Shown: piece after piece, positions 7,373 through 15,982 of the stretch
How positions within the stretch are numbered: position 1 is the stretch's first letter
How the letters are laid out: every line of letters begins with the position of its first letter
DNA from: JAYRWN01 sp041917975
GTDB lineage: Bacteria; Bacteroidota; Bacteroidia; Chitinophagales; Saprospiraceae
DNA length: 34,988 nt
Reading direction: 5' to 3'
NCBI GenBank assembly: GCA_041917975.1
Contig: JAYRWN010000454.1
Location: 1 to 34,988 of the forward strand
The notes under the pieces: generated by a model
What the model was told of the DNA's origin: nothing
The model's input: only the letters and a program-made list of their open reading frames with translations
Databases searched by the model: none
Program-made: the position numbers and the translations under genes

Positions 7373-8929
7373 CTAAGGTTTTATTTTCTTTAAAGCCATT
7401 TTCACCACCGGGTCCTCTTCCATTTCCATAGTCAGACGACTCTTCGGACCTGTGGTAAAGCCGGCCCAAGCCGCGGCCAAACGCCTGCGAAAGTAATTTT
7501 GCTGGGATGTATCAACAGAAATGTTTAGTCGATAATAAGTCTGCAGGTATTGCCGAAATCCTTCCACAGAAACAGCTAGTTCATGATGCACATAACCAGA
7601 TAGTACGTATTCATCAAGGTGGGCCATGGCTTGATTCATTATGGTGTCTGTGGCCCAGGCATCCAAAGCCACAAACACATCCGGAGTGATCCCGCCACCG
7701 GCATAGACCACCCGGCCTTTGGTGGTATAAAATGCAATAGAATCCTTGACAGGAATGGCTGCTTGGCCGGTAAGTTCACCATCTTCAAACCGATGCTGCA
7801 CATCATATAGATAGCGGTTCCGGTCTATATAGGTTCGCTGGATGGCTCGTCCGCTGGGTGTGTAATACTTCTCTACGGTAAGTAAGATGGCCGACCCATC
7901 AGAAAGCGTGAATTGCTTCTGAACTAAACCTTTACCAAACGACCGCCGGCCTATAATCACTCCTCGATCCAGGTCTTGTACAGCGCCGGCAACAATTTCA
8001 CTGGCAGACGCTGAATATTCATCGATTAATACTACGATATCTTCAATAGCAAAAAAAGGCCGGCCGGTGGATTTATATTCTGTGCGTCCATGACGTCCAT
8101 CCGTATAAACCAAGAGCAGCCCTTTTTCCTGAAATAGCTGACTAAGGATCTGCACAGCCTGCTGAAGGTAACCGCCCGGATTTCCGCGCAGATCAATAAT
8201 TAAATGTTTCAAATTCCTTTTTTGCAGATCTTCCAGGGCTTGCATAAATTCGCGATAGCTGGTCTGGTTGAACCTGGTCAGTTTAATGAGTCCAATGCCC
8301 GGTTTGATTATATCTGCATGGGCAATGGTTGGAAAATGGACCACCTCCTTTTTTATCGTCTGGGTAGTTAATGACCGTGTGGCATGAGTGATATAACTCA
8401 TAGGAAATTCGGCCCGAGGATGCTCCGGTATAACTTTTAATATCTCCTGATAACTTTTATTGGCTCCAGATACTTTTATAGAATCGATGGATAAAACTGC
8501 ATCACCAGGCTTAAGGCCAATGGATTCTGCCGGTGAACCCGGGATTATTTTGTTTACATAAACCGTATCCTCCAGCAGAGTGAATTCAACGCCAATCCCT
8601 TCATAGTGACCTTCACGTTCTAATTCTTCATGCTTAACCTCCCTATGTTTAAAATAGGCCGAGTGAGGATCTAATTGATCCACCATAGACTCCAGAGTTT
8701 CATCCGTAAGTGCATCTAACGACAAGCTATCCACATACCGGGCTTGGATAAAACGCAACGCTTCCTCCAGTTTCACCAAATCCTGTTGTTGTCGGAGTGA
8801 ATCGAGTACAGGACGGGTGAATATATGGCCTAATGAGGGGAACATCTTAACTCCAATTAACATCCCAACAGCCATGGATAAGCTAAGCAAAAAAGGCAGC
8901 CATAAGTAAGGTTTATCACGCACGGTCAT
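7373..8929 (-). CDS. S41 family C-terminal processing peptidase (CtpA/Prc-like)
   Basis: This 518-residue periplasmic serine protease is held by an N-terminal membrane segment (residues 11-28). A helical region leads to a PDZ domain at about 105-185 (EGIGVEFTLLEDTVYV...GSPAESIGLKPGDAVLSID). The S41 catalytic domain follows (LIIDLRGNPGG at 243-253). The nucleophile is Ser308 in EYSASASEI and the general base is Lys333 in SFGKGLVQ; their 25-residue spacing matches the family. The C-terminal 130 residues are helical and typical of Bacteroidota members. Such enzymes trim or degrade envelope proteins; the substrate is unknown. A TAatTTTG box at 8954-8947 lies just upstream of the start. Confidence 0.93.
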   Translation of the reverse strand: MTVRDKPYLWLPFLLSLSMAVGMLIGVKMFPSLGHIFTRPVLDSLRQQQDLVKLEEALRFIQARYVDSLSLDALTDETLESMVDQLDPHSAYFKHREVKHEELEREGHYEGIGVEFTLLEDTVYVNKIIPGSPAESIGLKPGDAVLSIDSIKVSGANKSYQEILKVIPEHPRAEFPMSYITHATRSLTTQTIKKEVVHFPTIAHADIIKPGIGLIKLTRFNQTSYREFMQALEDLQKRNLKHLIIDLRGNPGGYLQQAVQILSQLFQEKGLLLVYTDGRHGRTEYKSTGRPFFAIEDIVVLIDEYSASASEIVAGAVQDLDRGVIIGRRSFGKGLVQKQFTLSDGSAILLTVEKYYTPSGRAIQRTYIDRNRYLYDVQHRFEDGELTGQAAIPVKDSIAFYTTKGRVVYAGGGITPDVFVALDAWATDTIMNQAMAHLDEYVLSGYVHHELAVSVEGFRQYLQTYYRLNISVDTSQQNYFRRRLAAAWAGFTTGPKSRLTMEMEEDPVVKMALKKIKP

Positions 8930-9195
8930 CCACAGTTAAATCCGCACAAAATTAACGAAAGACATTTGGCTACGGCTATTGAAAATCAGGTATTATAAAA
9001 GCAATAAATAATTAGGCAAAAAAATTGAAATATTAAAATAAAATATCTAATTTAACGAAATATTTATTAAAATCCCACGGCTTGTCAGTATAAAAATAAA
9101 ACATTATCCGGTACTGAACGATTTTATACTACCGTCTCCACCACTTTTCACTGACCTTTTAAATGTTTCTTGATGGATCAAAAAATTCAAATTTT

Positions 9196-9660
9196 ATGAA
9201 TGATATCGATAGTTTGGATCGAAAAATTCTGGCTTTATTAATGCAAAACGCTACTATGCCTTATACGGATATCGCCAAACAATTGTATATATCCGGCGGC
9301 ACCGTGCATGTAAGAATGAAAAAATTGGAGCAGTTGGGTATAGTTAGAGGCTCCCACATTGAGATAAACTATCACAAGCTCGGATATGATATCACGGCTT
9401 TTTTGGGTATTTACCTGGAAAAGAGTTCCCAATACGATATGGTATCCCAGGAATTATCCAAAATACCGGAAATCGTGGATGCCCATTATACCACCGGTAT
9501 GTATTCAATTTTCGCCAAATTAGTGTGCCGGGATACCAAACATCTAAAAGATGTGTTGCATGATAAAATTCAGATGATTCAAGGGGTGCAGCGGACAGAA
9601 ACCTTCATTAGCCTGCAGGAAAGCATCAGTCGGGCCCTGGACATTACCGAAGAAGACTAA
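9196..9660 (+). CDS. Lrp/AsnC family transcriptional regulator
   Basis: This 154-residue protein starts MNDIDSLDRKILALLMQNA, the canonical Lrp/AsnC opening. A helix-turn-helix follows at about 20-47 (YTDIAKQLYISGGTVHVRMKKLEQLGIV). The C-terminal half is a RAM/AsnC ligand-binding domain with the conserved HYTTGMYSIFAKLVCRD and GVQRTETFISL strands. An upstream in-frame ATG at 9163 would add 11 residues that do not fit the family. The preceding 266 bases are very AT-rich and hold no gene. The stop codon directly abuts that of the convergent DUF486 gene. It probably senses an amino acid; which one is not apparent. Confidence 0.92.
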   Translation: MNDIDSLDRKILALLMQNATMPYTDIAKQLYISGGTVHVRMKKLEQLGIVRGSHIEINYHKLGYDITAFLGIYLEKSSQYDMVSQELSKIPEIVDAHYTTGMYSIFAKLVCRDTKHLKDVLHDKIQMIQGVQRTETFISLQESISRALDITEED

Positions 9661-10029
9661 CTATTTTTTAAACATAAAATACACCGACAGAATTAGAAAG
9701 ACAAAACCTATAAAATGGTTAAAACGAAAGGTTTCTGTTTTAAAAACAAATAAAGAGAACACCACAAAAACCACTAAGGTGATCACCTCCTGAATGACCT
9801 TTAACTGCACCAGGGCAAAGGGACCGCCATAAGCTTGATAGCCTAGGCGGTTGGCGGGAACTTGAAAACAATATTCTATAAAAGCTATCCCCCAACTAAT
9901 CAAAATCACCTTAAATAAACTCAGATCAGTGAACCCTTTCAGCGTTTTAAATTTAAGGTGACCATACCAGGCCAGGGTCATAAAAACATTGGATAACAAT
10001 AATAAGCCAATGGTATAATAAACTCTCAT
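9661..10029 (-). CDS. DUF486 / DMT-superfamily small membrane protein
   Basis: This 122-residue integral membrane protein has four hydrophobic helices (about 4-20, 42-58, 78-98 and 104-120). The motifs WYGHLK, AFIEYCFQVPANRLGYQ and LVQLKVIQEVITLVVFVVFS are the signature of the DUF486 family, four-helix relatives of small multidrug-resistance transporters. Substrate and function are not established. It abuts the stop codon of the convergent Lrp gene with no spacer. Confidence 0.85.
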   Translation of the reverse strand: MRVYYTIGLLLLSNVFMTLAWYGHLKFKTLKGFTDLSLFKVILISWGIAFIEYCFQVPANRLGYQAYGGPFALVQLKVIQEVITLVVFVVFSLFVFKTETFRFNHFIGFVFLILSVYFMFKK

Positions 10030-10081
10030 CTATACCTGCTCAGTTTAGTTGAAAAAAAATGTATAAATATTAAGTCCAGTC

Positions 10082-11800
10082 TCAATAGCCTTCGGCATGG
10101 TCATCCCCACGGGGATCGGCGGCCCCTTCCAACCTTCCATCAGGCAACACCAAAATAGCATCCACCCGTCCTATGGAGCCACGTTCGGTTAGGGCATGCC
10201 CCATCAACCCCAAAGTATCCTTCAGCCCCGAAGTAAAAGCACCATCTTCCACCTGGATCATATCCGGCAGCCATTGGTGGTGGAACCTTGCTGAAGTCAC
10301 GGATTGAGTCATGGTTTGTCCAAATTCGATGACATTGAGGATCGTTTGGTAAACAGAGGTCATAATGGTAGAACCACCCGGAGTGCCTACCACCATGAAT
10401 AACCGGCCCTGATGGGTGATAATGGCAGGTGTCATGGAGCTCAGCATGCGTTTACCTGGTTCGATTGAATTGGCTTCAGCCCCAACAAGTCCAAACACAT
10501 TGGGTTCACCTGGCTTAGAGCTAAAGTCATCCATTTCATTATTCAATAAAAAACCAGCCCCGCTGACAACGGTTTTTGAGCCATAGCCCGTATTGATGGT
10601 GGTGGTGACAGACACGGCATTACCCTGAGCATCAACAATGGAGAAATGCGTCGTTTGTTCACTTTCGGCTACCTGCTTAAAGGTCCCGGCGGTCACGGCA
10701 CTACTCGGTGTTGCACGATCCATTGAAATAGTTGCAACTCGCTGACGGAGATAGTTAGAATCCAATAATTGGCCCACAGGAACCGGGTAATAATCCTGGT
10801 CTCCCAGATGCTGAGCCCGGTCCGCATAGACCCGCCGCTCTATCTCGGCCATCGTATGTACGGTAGCGGCGCTTCTGAATCCCCACCGGGCTAAAGGAAA
10901 CTGCTCAGACATAGTTAGCATCTGCAATAATGCAATGCCTCCACTGGACGATGGCGGCATGGAAATGACTTCATAGTCCTTATAACGTCCCTGAAGAGGG
11001 GTCCGCCAGATGGCCTGGTATTGCAGCAAGTCATCATATGAAATAAGCCCTCCGCCGGCTTTCATTTCAGCAACTATTTTATCAGCAGTTTCGCCGGAAT
11101 AAAATCCGTCCCGGCCATGGTCACGAACTAATTCCAACGTGTGGGCTAAGTCTTTTTGAACAATTAAGTCGTTAGGAACCCACGGCTGATTCTTAATAAA
11201 TACCGGAGGGGTAGTATTGTGCTTTTTAAAAGCTTCCTGAGTATAATTCAAAGACTGAGCTTCTTCCTCGGTCATATGGAATCCGGTGGCTGCCAGGTCA
11301 ATGGCGGGTTGAATAAGTCGCTTAAAGTCTTTAAGGGCGGAAAATTTTTCGAACGCTTTGATCATGCCATCTACACTACCCGGCACGCCGGCAGCTAAAT
11401 GGCCATTGAGGCTCAATCCCGATACAACTTGCCCGGCACTGTCCAAATACATATTGCGCGTGGCCAAGCCGGGAGCTTTCTCCCGAAAGTCCAAAGCCGC
11501 AGTTTCCCCATCCTTTAAGCGGATCACCATAAATCCGCCACCGCCAATATTACCGGCTGCCGGATAAACCACCGCCAGGGCAAACTGGACGGCAATAGCC
11601 GCATCGATCGCATTACCCCCTTTTCGCAAAATATCCACACCAACTTTTGTAGCCAGAGGGTGGGCCGAAACGACCATCGCCTGATCGCCAAAGGCAGATT
11701 TTTTTATGTCGTAGCCTTCAAAGGGCTTTTCGATGCGACAAAAGACCAGCAATAAGGTCATTATTAAACACCCTAGCCGAAAGACATTAGATTTTTGCAT
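10082..11800 (-). CDS. ggt: Gamma-glutamyltransferase (glutathione hydrolase)
   Basis: This is an N-terminal-nucleophile enzyme of 572 residues made as a proenzyme and self-cleaved into two subunits. The large-subunit region contains the conserved RKGGNAIDAAIA, GNIGGGGFM and DFREKAPG motifs. The cleavage and nucleophile site is the first Thr of TTHFSIVD (residue 383). Small-subunit substrate motifs follow: NNEMDDFS, SSMTPAI and GTPGGSTI. A hydrophobic N terminus indicates export to the periplasm; LLVFC resembles a lipobox, but Phe at -1 is atypical. The frame extends to 11830, but the ATG at 11800 (MQKSNVFRL) gives a normal signal peptide. It hydrolyses glutathione and other gamma-glutamyl compounds. 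No related genes lie beside it. Confidence 0.95.
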   Translation of the reverse strand: MQKSNVFRLGCLIMTLLLVFCRIEKPFEGYDIKKSAFGDQAMVVSAHPLATKVGVDILRKGGNAIDAAIAVQFALAVVYPAAGNIGGGGFMVIRLKDGETAALDFREKAPGLATRNMYLDSAGQVVSGLSLNGHLAAGVPGSVDGMIKAFEKFSALKDFKRLIQPAIDLAATGFHMTEEEAQSLNYTQEAFKKHNTTPPVFIKNQPWVPNDLIVQKDLAHTLELVRDHGRDGFYSGETADKIVAEMKAGGGLISYDDLLQYQAIWRTPLQGRYKDYEVISMPPSSSGGIALLQMLTMSEQFPLARWGFRSAATVHTMAEIERRVYADRAQHLGDQDYYPVPVGQLLDSNYLRQRVATISMDRATPSSAVTAGTFKQVAESEQTTHFSIVDAQGNAVSVTTTINTGYGSKTVVSGAGFLLNNEMDDFSSKPGEPNVFGLVGAEANSIEPGKRMLSSMTPAIITHQGRLFMVVGTPGGSTIMTSVYQTILNVIEFGQTMTQSVTSARFHHQWLPDMIQVEDGAFTSGLKDTLGLMGHALTERGSIGRVDAILVLPDGRLEGAADPRGDDHAEGY

Positions 11801-11954
11801 ACAAAAAAAAGTATAATTATCTGGTAACAATGATAACTAAATTGTAGGCAGGGATGGAACAAAGTCCATAGAAAAAAATTACCTGCAGGGAAATAAACCC
11901 GGACTGGGTTCCCAGAGCGCGATACAGGGCTTTTATGGCTTACTTATCCAGATC

Positions 11955-12002
11955 AAAAAAAAACAGCCTCAATTGGGGATTAATTTTTCCCAATTGAGGC
12001 TG
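11955..12002 (-). terminator. Rho-independent terminator of the fasciclin gene
   Basis: A perfect 14-base stem CAGCCTCAATTGGG (11964-11977) / CCCAATTGAGGCTG (11989-12002) has an 11-base loop. It is followed on the minus strand by a run of nine T (plus-strand A run 11955-11963). It lies 45 bases past the fasciclin stop codon. This is one of the clearest terminators in the window. Confidence 0.9.
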
Positions 12003-12047
12003 AAATTAAGATATGAATATGGGATAAAGGATTTACTAATTTAAACA

Positions 12048-12605
12048 CTATTGTAAAATGGCGTCAACGACATGTACGATGCCGTTAGAAGCACGTACTG
12101 AACCTAGAATTTTTGCACCGCCCACGTAGACCGCTCCATCTTTAATACTTACGGTTGCAGATCCACCATCGGCCATACCGAATTTCTGCCCTTCTTTCAT
12201 CGCTGTAGATTCAAAGACAGAAACGGTGACGTGGTGCTGAAGGATTTGTGCCAGTTTGGAGTTATTCTCTGGTTTCAACAAATCTTCAACAGTCCCCGGA
12301 GGTAATTTTTCAAATGCGGCATTGTTGGGCGCAAAAACTGTAAACGGCCCGGCGTTAGCTAAAGAATTCACCAGATTGGCTGCTTTTAGTGCAGCGACCA
12401 AGGTGGTATGATCGGGAGACCCTACGGCGACTTTAACGATATCCTGTTGAGATATATCATCCTGCACATTCGCTTGACCTATGGAAGGATCGACTGTTGC
12501 AGATTCGCTAGCGGAAGCCCCGGCTTGATCACCTGTCTTTGCGCCTTGTGAACACGAGCCCATCAGCATCGCCATAAATAGGATAAAAAATACTGCGTTT
12601 TTCAT
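12048..12605 (-). CDS. Fasciclin (FAS1) domain lipoprotein
   Basis: This 185-residue lipoprotein starts MKNAVFFILFMAMLMGSC, where LMGSC is a good lipobox. A Ser/Ala-rich linker is followed by a single FAS1 domain over about residues 55-185. FAS1 hallmarks are present: LVAALKAANLVNSLANAGPFTVFAPNNAAFEKLP and a final SNGIVHVVDAILQ. The frame runs upstream to 12677, but the ATG at 12605 fits the signal peptide. FAS1 proteins act in adhesion or extracellular interactions; this one should be membrane-anchored. It ends at a strong terminator and is divergent from the nucleoside phosphorylase gene. Confidence 0.93.
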   Translation of the reverse strand: MKNAVFFILFMAMLMGSCSQGAKTGDQAGASASESATVDPSIGQANVQDDISQQDIVKVAVGSPDHTTLVAALKAANLVNSLANAGPFTVFAPNNAAFEKLPPGTVEDLLKPENNSKLAQILQHHVTVSVFESTAMKEGQKFGMADGGSATVSIKDGAVYVGGAKILGSVRASNGIVHVVDAILQ

Positions 12606-12695
12606 TTGGAATTGGTATTTTAAAAATTTAAACACAATCTTAGTGCTTTTATAGTGATAACCTATGATGTTAATCATCGCAAACCCTTAAATTGA

Positions 12696-13523
12696 ATGAT
12701 TAGAAAAGTTGAAGAAGCTGTAAATATCATTTCTCATCGGACCTCAATCCGGCCGTTGGCCGCCGTCATTCTTGGCACCGGGCTCACCTCTTTCAGCCAA
12801 TTACTTACAGAACAGGTAACTATTCCGTTCAGTGCTATTCCTCAGCTCCCTCTACCCACGGTTTCCGAACACAGAGGTGCTTTTATTTTAGGTTATTTGG
12901 AAGAATATCCTATCCTTCTGCTACAAGGTCGGTTGCACTATTATGAAGGGTACAGTATGCAACAGATCACTCTTCCAGTGCGCATTGCCGCAGCGTTGGG
13001 AATACGTACGCTGATTGTATCCAGTGCTTGCGGATCATTAAACCCGGTTATTCCTGAGGGGGCCTTGATGTTAGTGAACGATCATCTAAATCTCATGGGA
13101 ACGAATCCTCTGATCGGGCCTAATGAAAGCAGTTGGGGTCCCAGATTTCCCAATTTGGCTCAACCCTATGATCCTCATCTGCTGTCTTTGGCCCGTTCCA
13201 TAGGAGATGAAGCTCCATTTCAACTTTATGAGGGTGTACATGCCGCCGTGCCCGGGCCCTATTTTCTCACCAGGGCAGAGTCGCATATGGTGCGGCTGCT
13301 GGGAGCAGACACTATCGGGATGTCCATGGTGCCGGAAGTCATCGCTGCCAATCATGGGGGCATCAAGTGCCTGGGTATAGCCTGCATAACCGATGCTGTA
13401 TTTTCGCCAGACGATAGGCCCAGCCAAGTCAGCCACCAACATGTGCTGGCCAGCATTAGCATACTGGAACCTCATTTCCATTGGTTGATCCAAAAGTTCA
13501 TTGCTCGTTTAGCCAAAAGTTAA
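12696..13523 (+). CDS. Purine nucleoside phosphorylase (trimeric PNP/MTAP family) with atypical base site
   Basis: This 275-residue cytoplasmic enzyme splits purine nucleosides with phosphate into base and ribose-1-phosphate. PNP-I family motifs are in order: AVILGTGL (phosphate loop, Thr in place of the usual Ser), LLQGRLHYYEGY (78-86), SSACGSLNP (109-117), GPYFLTRAES (187-196), GADTIGMSMVPEV (203-215) and CITDAV (230-235). Two base-contacting positions are unusual by ungapped alignment to human PNP: Leu191 replaces the Glu and Asp233 replaces the Asn. ACGSL, RAES and TD resemble methylthioadenosine phosphorylase, while the rest is PNP-like. It may therefore accept 6-aminopurine nucleosides. 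It is divergent from the fasciclin gene. Confidence 0.88.
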   Translation: MIRKVEEAVNIISHRTSIRPLAAVILGTGLTSFSQLLTEQVTIPFSAIPQLPLPTVSEHRGAFILGYLEEYPILLLQGRLHYYEGYSMQQITLPVRIAAALGIRTLIVSSACGSLNPVIPEGALMLVNDHLNLMGTNPLIGPNESSWGPRFPNLAQPYDPHLLSLARSIGDEAPFQLYEGVHAAVPGPYFLTRAESHMVRLLGADTIGMSMVPEVIAANHGGIKCLGIACITDAVFSPDDRPSQVSHQHVLASISILEPHFHWLIQKFIARLAKS

Positions 13524-13565
13524 CCTGAATTTTTTAGTACCTTCGTCCACGCTAATTACTGAACC

Positions 13566-15980
13566 TTGTATATTAGAAGTTGTTTTTTAGCTCTAGGTTT
13601 GAATATCGCTGCCTTGCTGCCGGCGCAAGCACCTAAGGACTCCCTACCTGTATTTATCATCGGCCAGCTTGACCTGCCAAAACCAACCCAGGCTCTGGTC
13701 ATAGGTACTGTCATAAATGCTCAAAATGAGGACCCCGTCGTGTCAGCGACCGTTAGAGTTTCGCCCGGACAAGCCGTGTCTATCACGGATGAAAACGGTA
13801 TTTTTGAACTTACTGTTAACCCAGGGACCTATCGCCTGGTATTAAATGCACTCGGCTATGGAGAGATTGCCATACAGCTGATCGTAAACCAGAGCGGTTC
13901 AGTCCTTATTCCGGTTCAGGCGCAAGCCATAGACCTGGATCAAGTGATCGTAAAAGGCATAGGGGCCGATCAAAATGTGCGGGAGGTAATGGCCGGACTG
14001 GAAAGACTATCGTCGACCAGATTAGACCGGCAAGCCAAATTTCTGGGTGAAATGGATGTGTTGCGCAGCCTACAGAGTGTAGCGGGTGTAAGTAGTGTCG
14101 GTGAAGGTGCTTCGGGTATCAACGTACGTGGAGGTAATGCGGATGAAAATTTAATCCTTCAGGATAATCATCTGATTTTTAATCCGGTACACGCTTTAGG
14201 TATCTTCTCGTTATTCCATCCTGATCTGGTGCAGGAGGTGTTATTATATAAAGGTCATGTGCCGGCCAAATACGGGGGACGACTCTCCTCGGTATTGGAG
14301 ATAAATCTAAAAGAGGGCGATTTACAAAAAACGCATGGCCAATTGGGCTTGGGGCTTGCATCTTCACGGCTGTCTTTGCAAGGTCCAATCATTAAAAACC
14401 ATGCATCTTATTTTTTAGGCCTGCGGGGAAGTTACATGGATTGGTTACTCAAGCAGAGTAAAAGCATAAATATTAACCAAAGTTCAGCTTCGTTTTATGA
14501 CATGACCGCGAAAGCAGATGCCAGGCTAACCAAAAGTACCAAAATAGGCTTTTCGCTTTTTAACAGTAGCGACGATTTTCAATTTTCAGATGAAGTAAAA
14601 TTCGATTACCAAACCAAGAGTGGGGTCATTTATCTGAAACAATTAATTGGTAATAAAATTAACATTAATGCCAACCTGAATGTTGGGCAATACAATAGTT
14701 CTCTCTTTGATCTGAAGGGAAATGACCAATCTAAATTTAATTCATCCATCCGTTACTGGCGTGGAAACTTTAATGGCCAGTGGCAAATAAATAAAGCTCA
14801 GATCCTGGAGGTAGGCCGGGAAATCAATTATTATCAGGTTTTACCCGGTGAATTGGAAATAATCTCAGCTTCTTCGGTACTAGCTTCGCAAAAACTGGAG
14901 CTGGAGGAGGGCCGTGAAAGCGCTTGGTTTATTGACTATAAAGTACAACCTGCACCGAATATAGAAGTTAATGCCGGGCTGCGCTATATCTCCTATCAAA
15001 ATCTGGGCCCGGAGTTAATATACACCTACGCTCAAGGTGAGCCCAAAACGGTAAATTCCATTATTGACTCCATCGTATTTATGGGCCAAGGAAAAATTAA
15101 TGGTTACCAGGGGTGGGAACCGCGTGTTTCGGCCAGGATAAGTCTAACTGAGCAGAGTTCTATTAAAGTGGGTTACAATCGAGCCTACCAGTTTTTAAGT
15201 CAGATTTCCAATACGGCTTCGGCCAATCCCATTGATATTTGGCAACTATCCAATCAACACATTCAACCCCAGCAAGCTGATAATTTCAGCATCGGTTATT
15301 ACCATAATTTTAGTGCTAAACAAACTGAAACCTACCTTAATCTTTTTTACCGCCAGGTCGATCGTTTGGTGGATTATAAAGATTTTGCCGAACTGCTGCT
15401 CAATGACCACATAGAAACAGAATTGGTGTTTGGCGTCGGTAAAGCTTATGGCGTGGAATTTTATATTAACAAACGTTTTGGCAAACACCAGTTTGAACTC
15501 AATGAAACTTTTTCCCGCTCCTGGCGTAAAGTTATCGGCACTCCTGAACAAGCTGCGGTCAATGACGGTCGATGGTATCCCTCCAATTATGATAAACCTA
15601 ATGTCTTGAACTTAAACTATTTGTTTCAAATTAATCCCCAAAATAGCCTCAGCCTTAATTTCACCCATAGCACCGGACGCCCCACCACTGCACCGATCAG
15701 TTCCTATGCCCATGAGAACCTGGTCAACCTTCCGGTTTATTCTCAACGCAATGCATTTCGTATACCGGATTATCACCGACTGGACTTTGCCTACACCGTT
15801 GGACCGTGGGGCAAAAAAAATACCAAACATAGTCTTACCGTTTCGGTCTACAATGTTTACGCCCGAAAAAATGCCTTTTCGGTTTTTTTCAGACAAAATG
15901 CTTTTCAAAAAGTTCGGGCTTACCAGATAGCAGTATTAGGTACCACTTTCCCCGGCATCGCCTATAACATAAGCTTTTAG
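13566..15980 (+). CDS. TonB-dependent receptor with carboxypeptidase-like regulatory domain
   Basis: This is an 804-residue outer-membrane transporter. A short signal peptide (residues 1-21, ending LLPAQA) is followed by a carboxypeptidase-regulatory-like beta-sandwich at about 42-115 (VIGTVINAQNEDPVVSATV...GTYRLVLNALGY). A TonB plug follows at about 150-250 (SGINVRGGNADENLILQD, YKGHVPAKYGGRLSSVLEI), then a long beta-barrel. The start must be TTG at 13566: an in-frame TGA lies two codons upstream and no ATG precedes the signal peptide. A possible -7 box TAccTTCG lies at 13538-13545. The DUF4249 lipoprotein gene starts two bases after its stop, a pairing common in Bacteroidota. Substrate is unknown; a metal chelate or small organic ligand is possible. 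Confidence 0.92.
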   Translation: MYIRSCFLALGLNIAALLPAQAPKDSLPVFIIGQLDLPKPTQALVIGTVINAQNEDPVVSATVRVSPGQAVSITDENGIFELTVNPGTYRLVLNALGYGEIAIQLIVNQSGSVLIPVQAQAIDLDQVIVKGIGADQNVREVMAGLERLSSTRLDRQAKFLGEMDVLRSLQSVAGVSSVGEGASGINVRGGNADENLILQDNHLIFNPVHALGIFSLFHPDLVQEVLLYKGHVPAKYGGRLSSVLEINLKEGDLQKTHGQLGLGLASSRLSLQGPIIKNHASYFLGLRGSYMDWLLKQSKSININQSSASFYDMTAKADARLTKSTKIGFSLFNSSDDFQFSDEVKFDYQTKSGVIYLKQLIGNKININANLNVGQYNSSLFDLKGNDQSKFNSSIRYWRGNFNGQWQINKAQILEVGREINYYQVLPGELEIISASSVLASQKLELEEGRESAWFIDYKVQPAPNIEVNAGLRYISYQNLGPELIYTYAQGEPKTVNSIIDSIVFMGQGKINGYQGWEPRVSARISLTEQSSIKVGYNRAYQFLSQISNTASANPIDIWQLSNQHIQPQQADNFSIGYYHNFSAKQTETYLNLFYRQVDRLVDYKDFAELLLNDHIETELVFGVGKAYGVEFYINKRFGKHQFELNETFSRSWRKVIGTPEQAAVNDGRWYPSNYDKPNVLNLNYLFQINPQNSLSLNFTHSTGRPTTAPISSYAHENLVNLPVYSQRNAFRIPDYHRLDFAYTVGPWGKKNTKHSLTVSVYNVYARKNAFSVFFRQNAFQKVRAYQIAVLGTTFPGIAYNISF

Positions 15981-15982
15981 AC

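Noticed and set aside
8930..9195. Possible small gene or RNA in the AT-rich gap before the Lrp gene
   Set aside because: I find no open frame with a family pattern, no tRNA-like structure and no strong hairpin.
15246..15551. Minus-strand frame of 101 codons inside the TonB receptor gene
   Set aside because: It is antisense to a well-supported barrel region and has no protein-family pattern.
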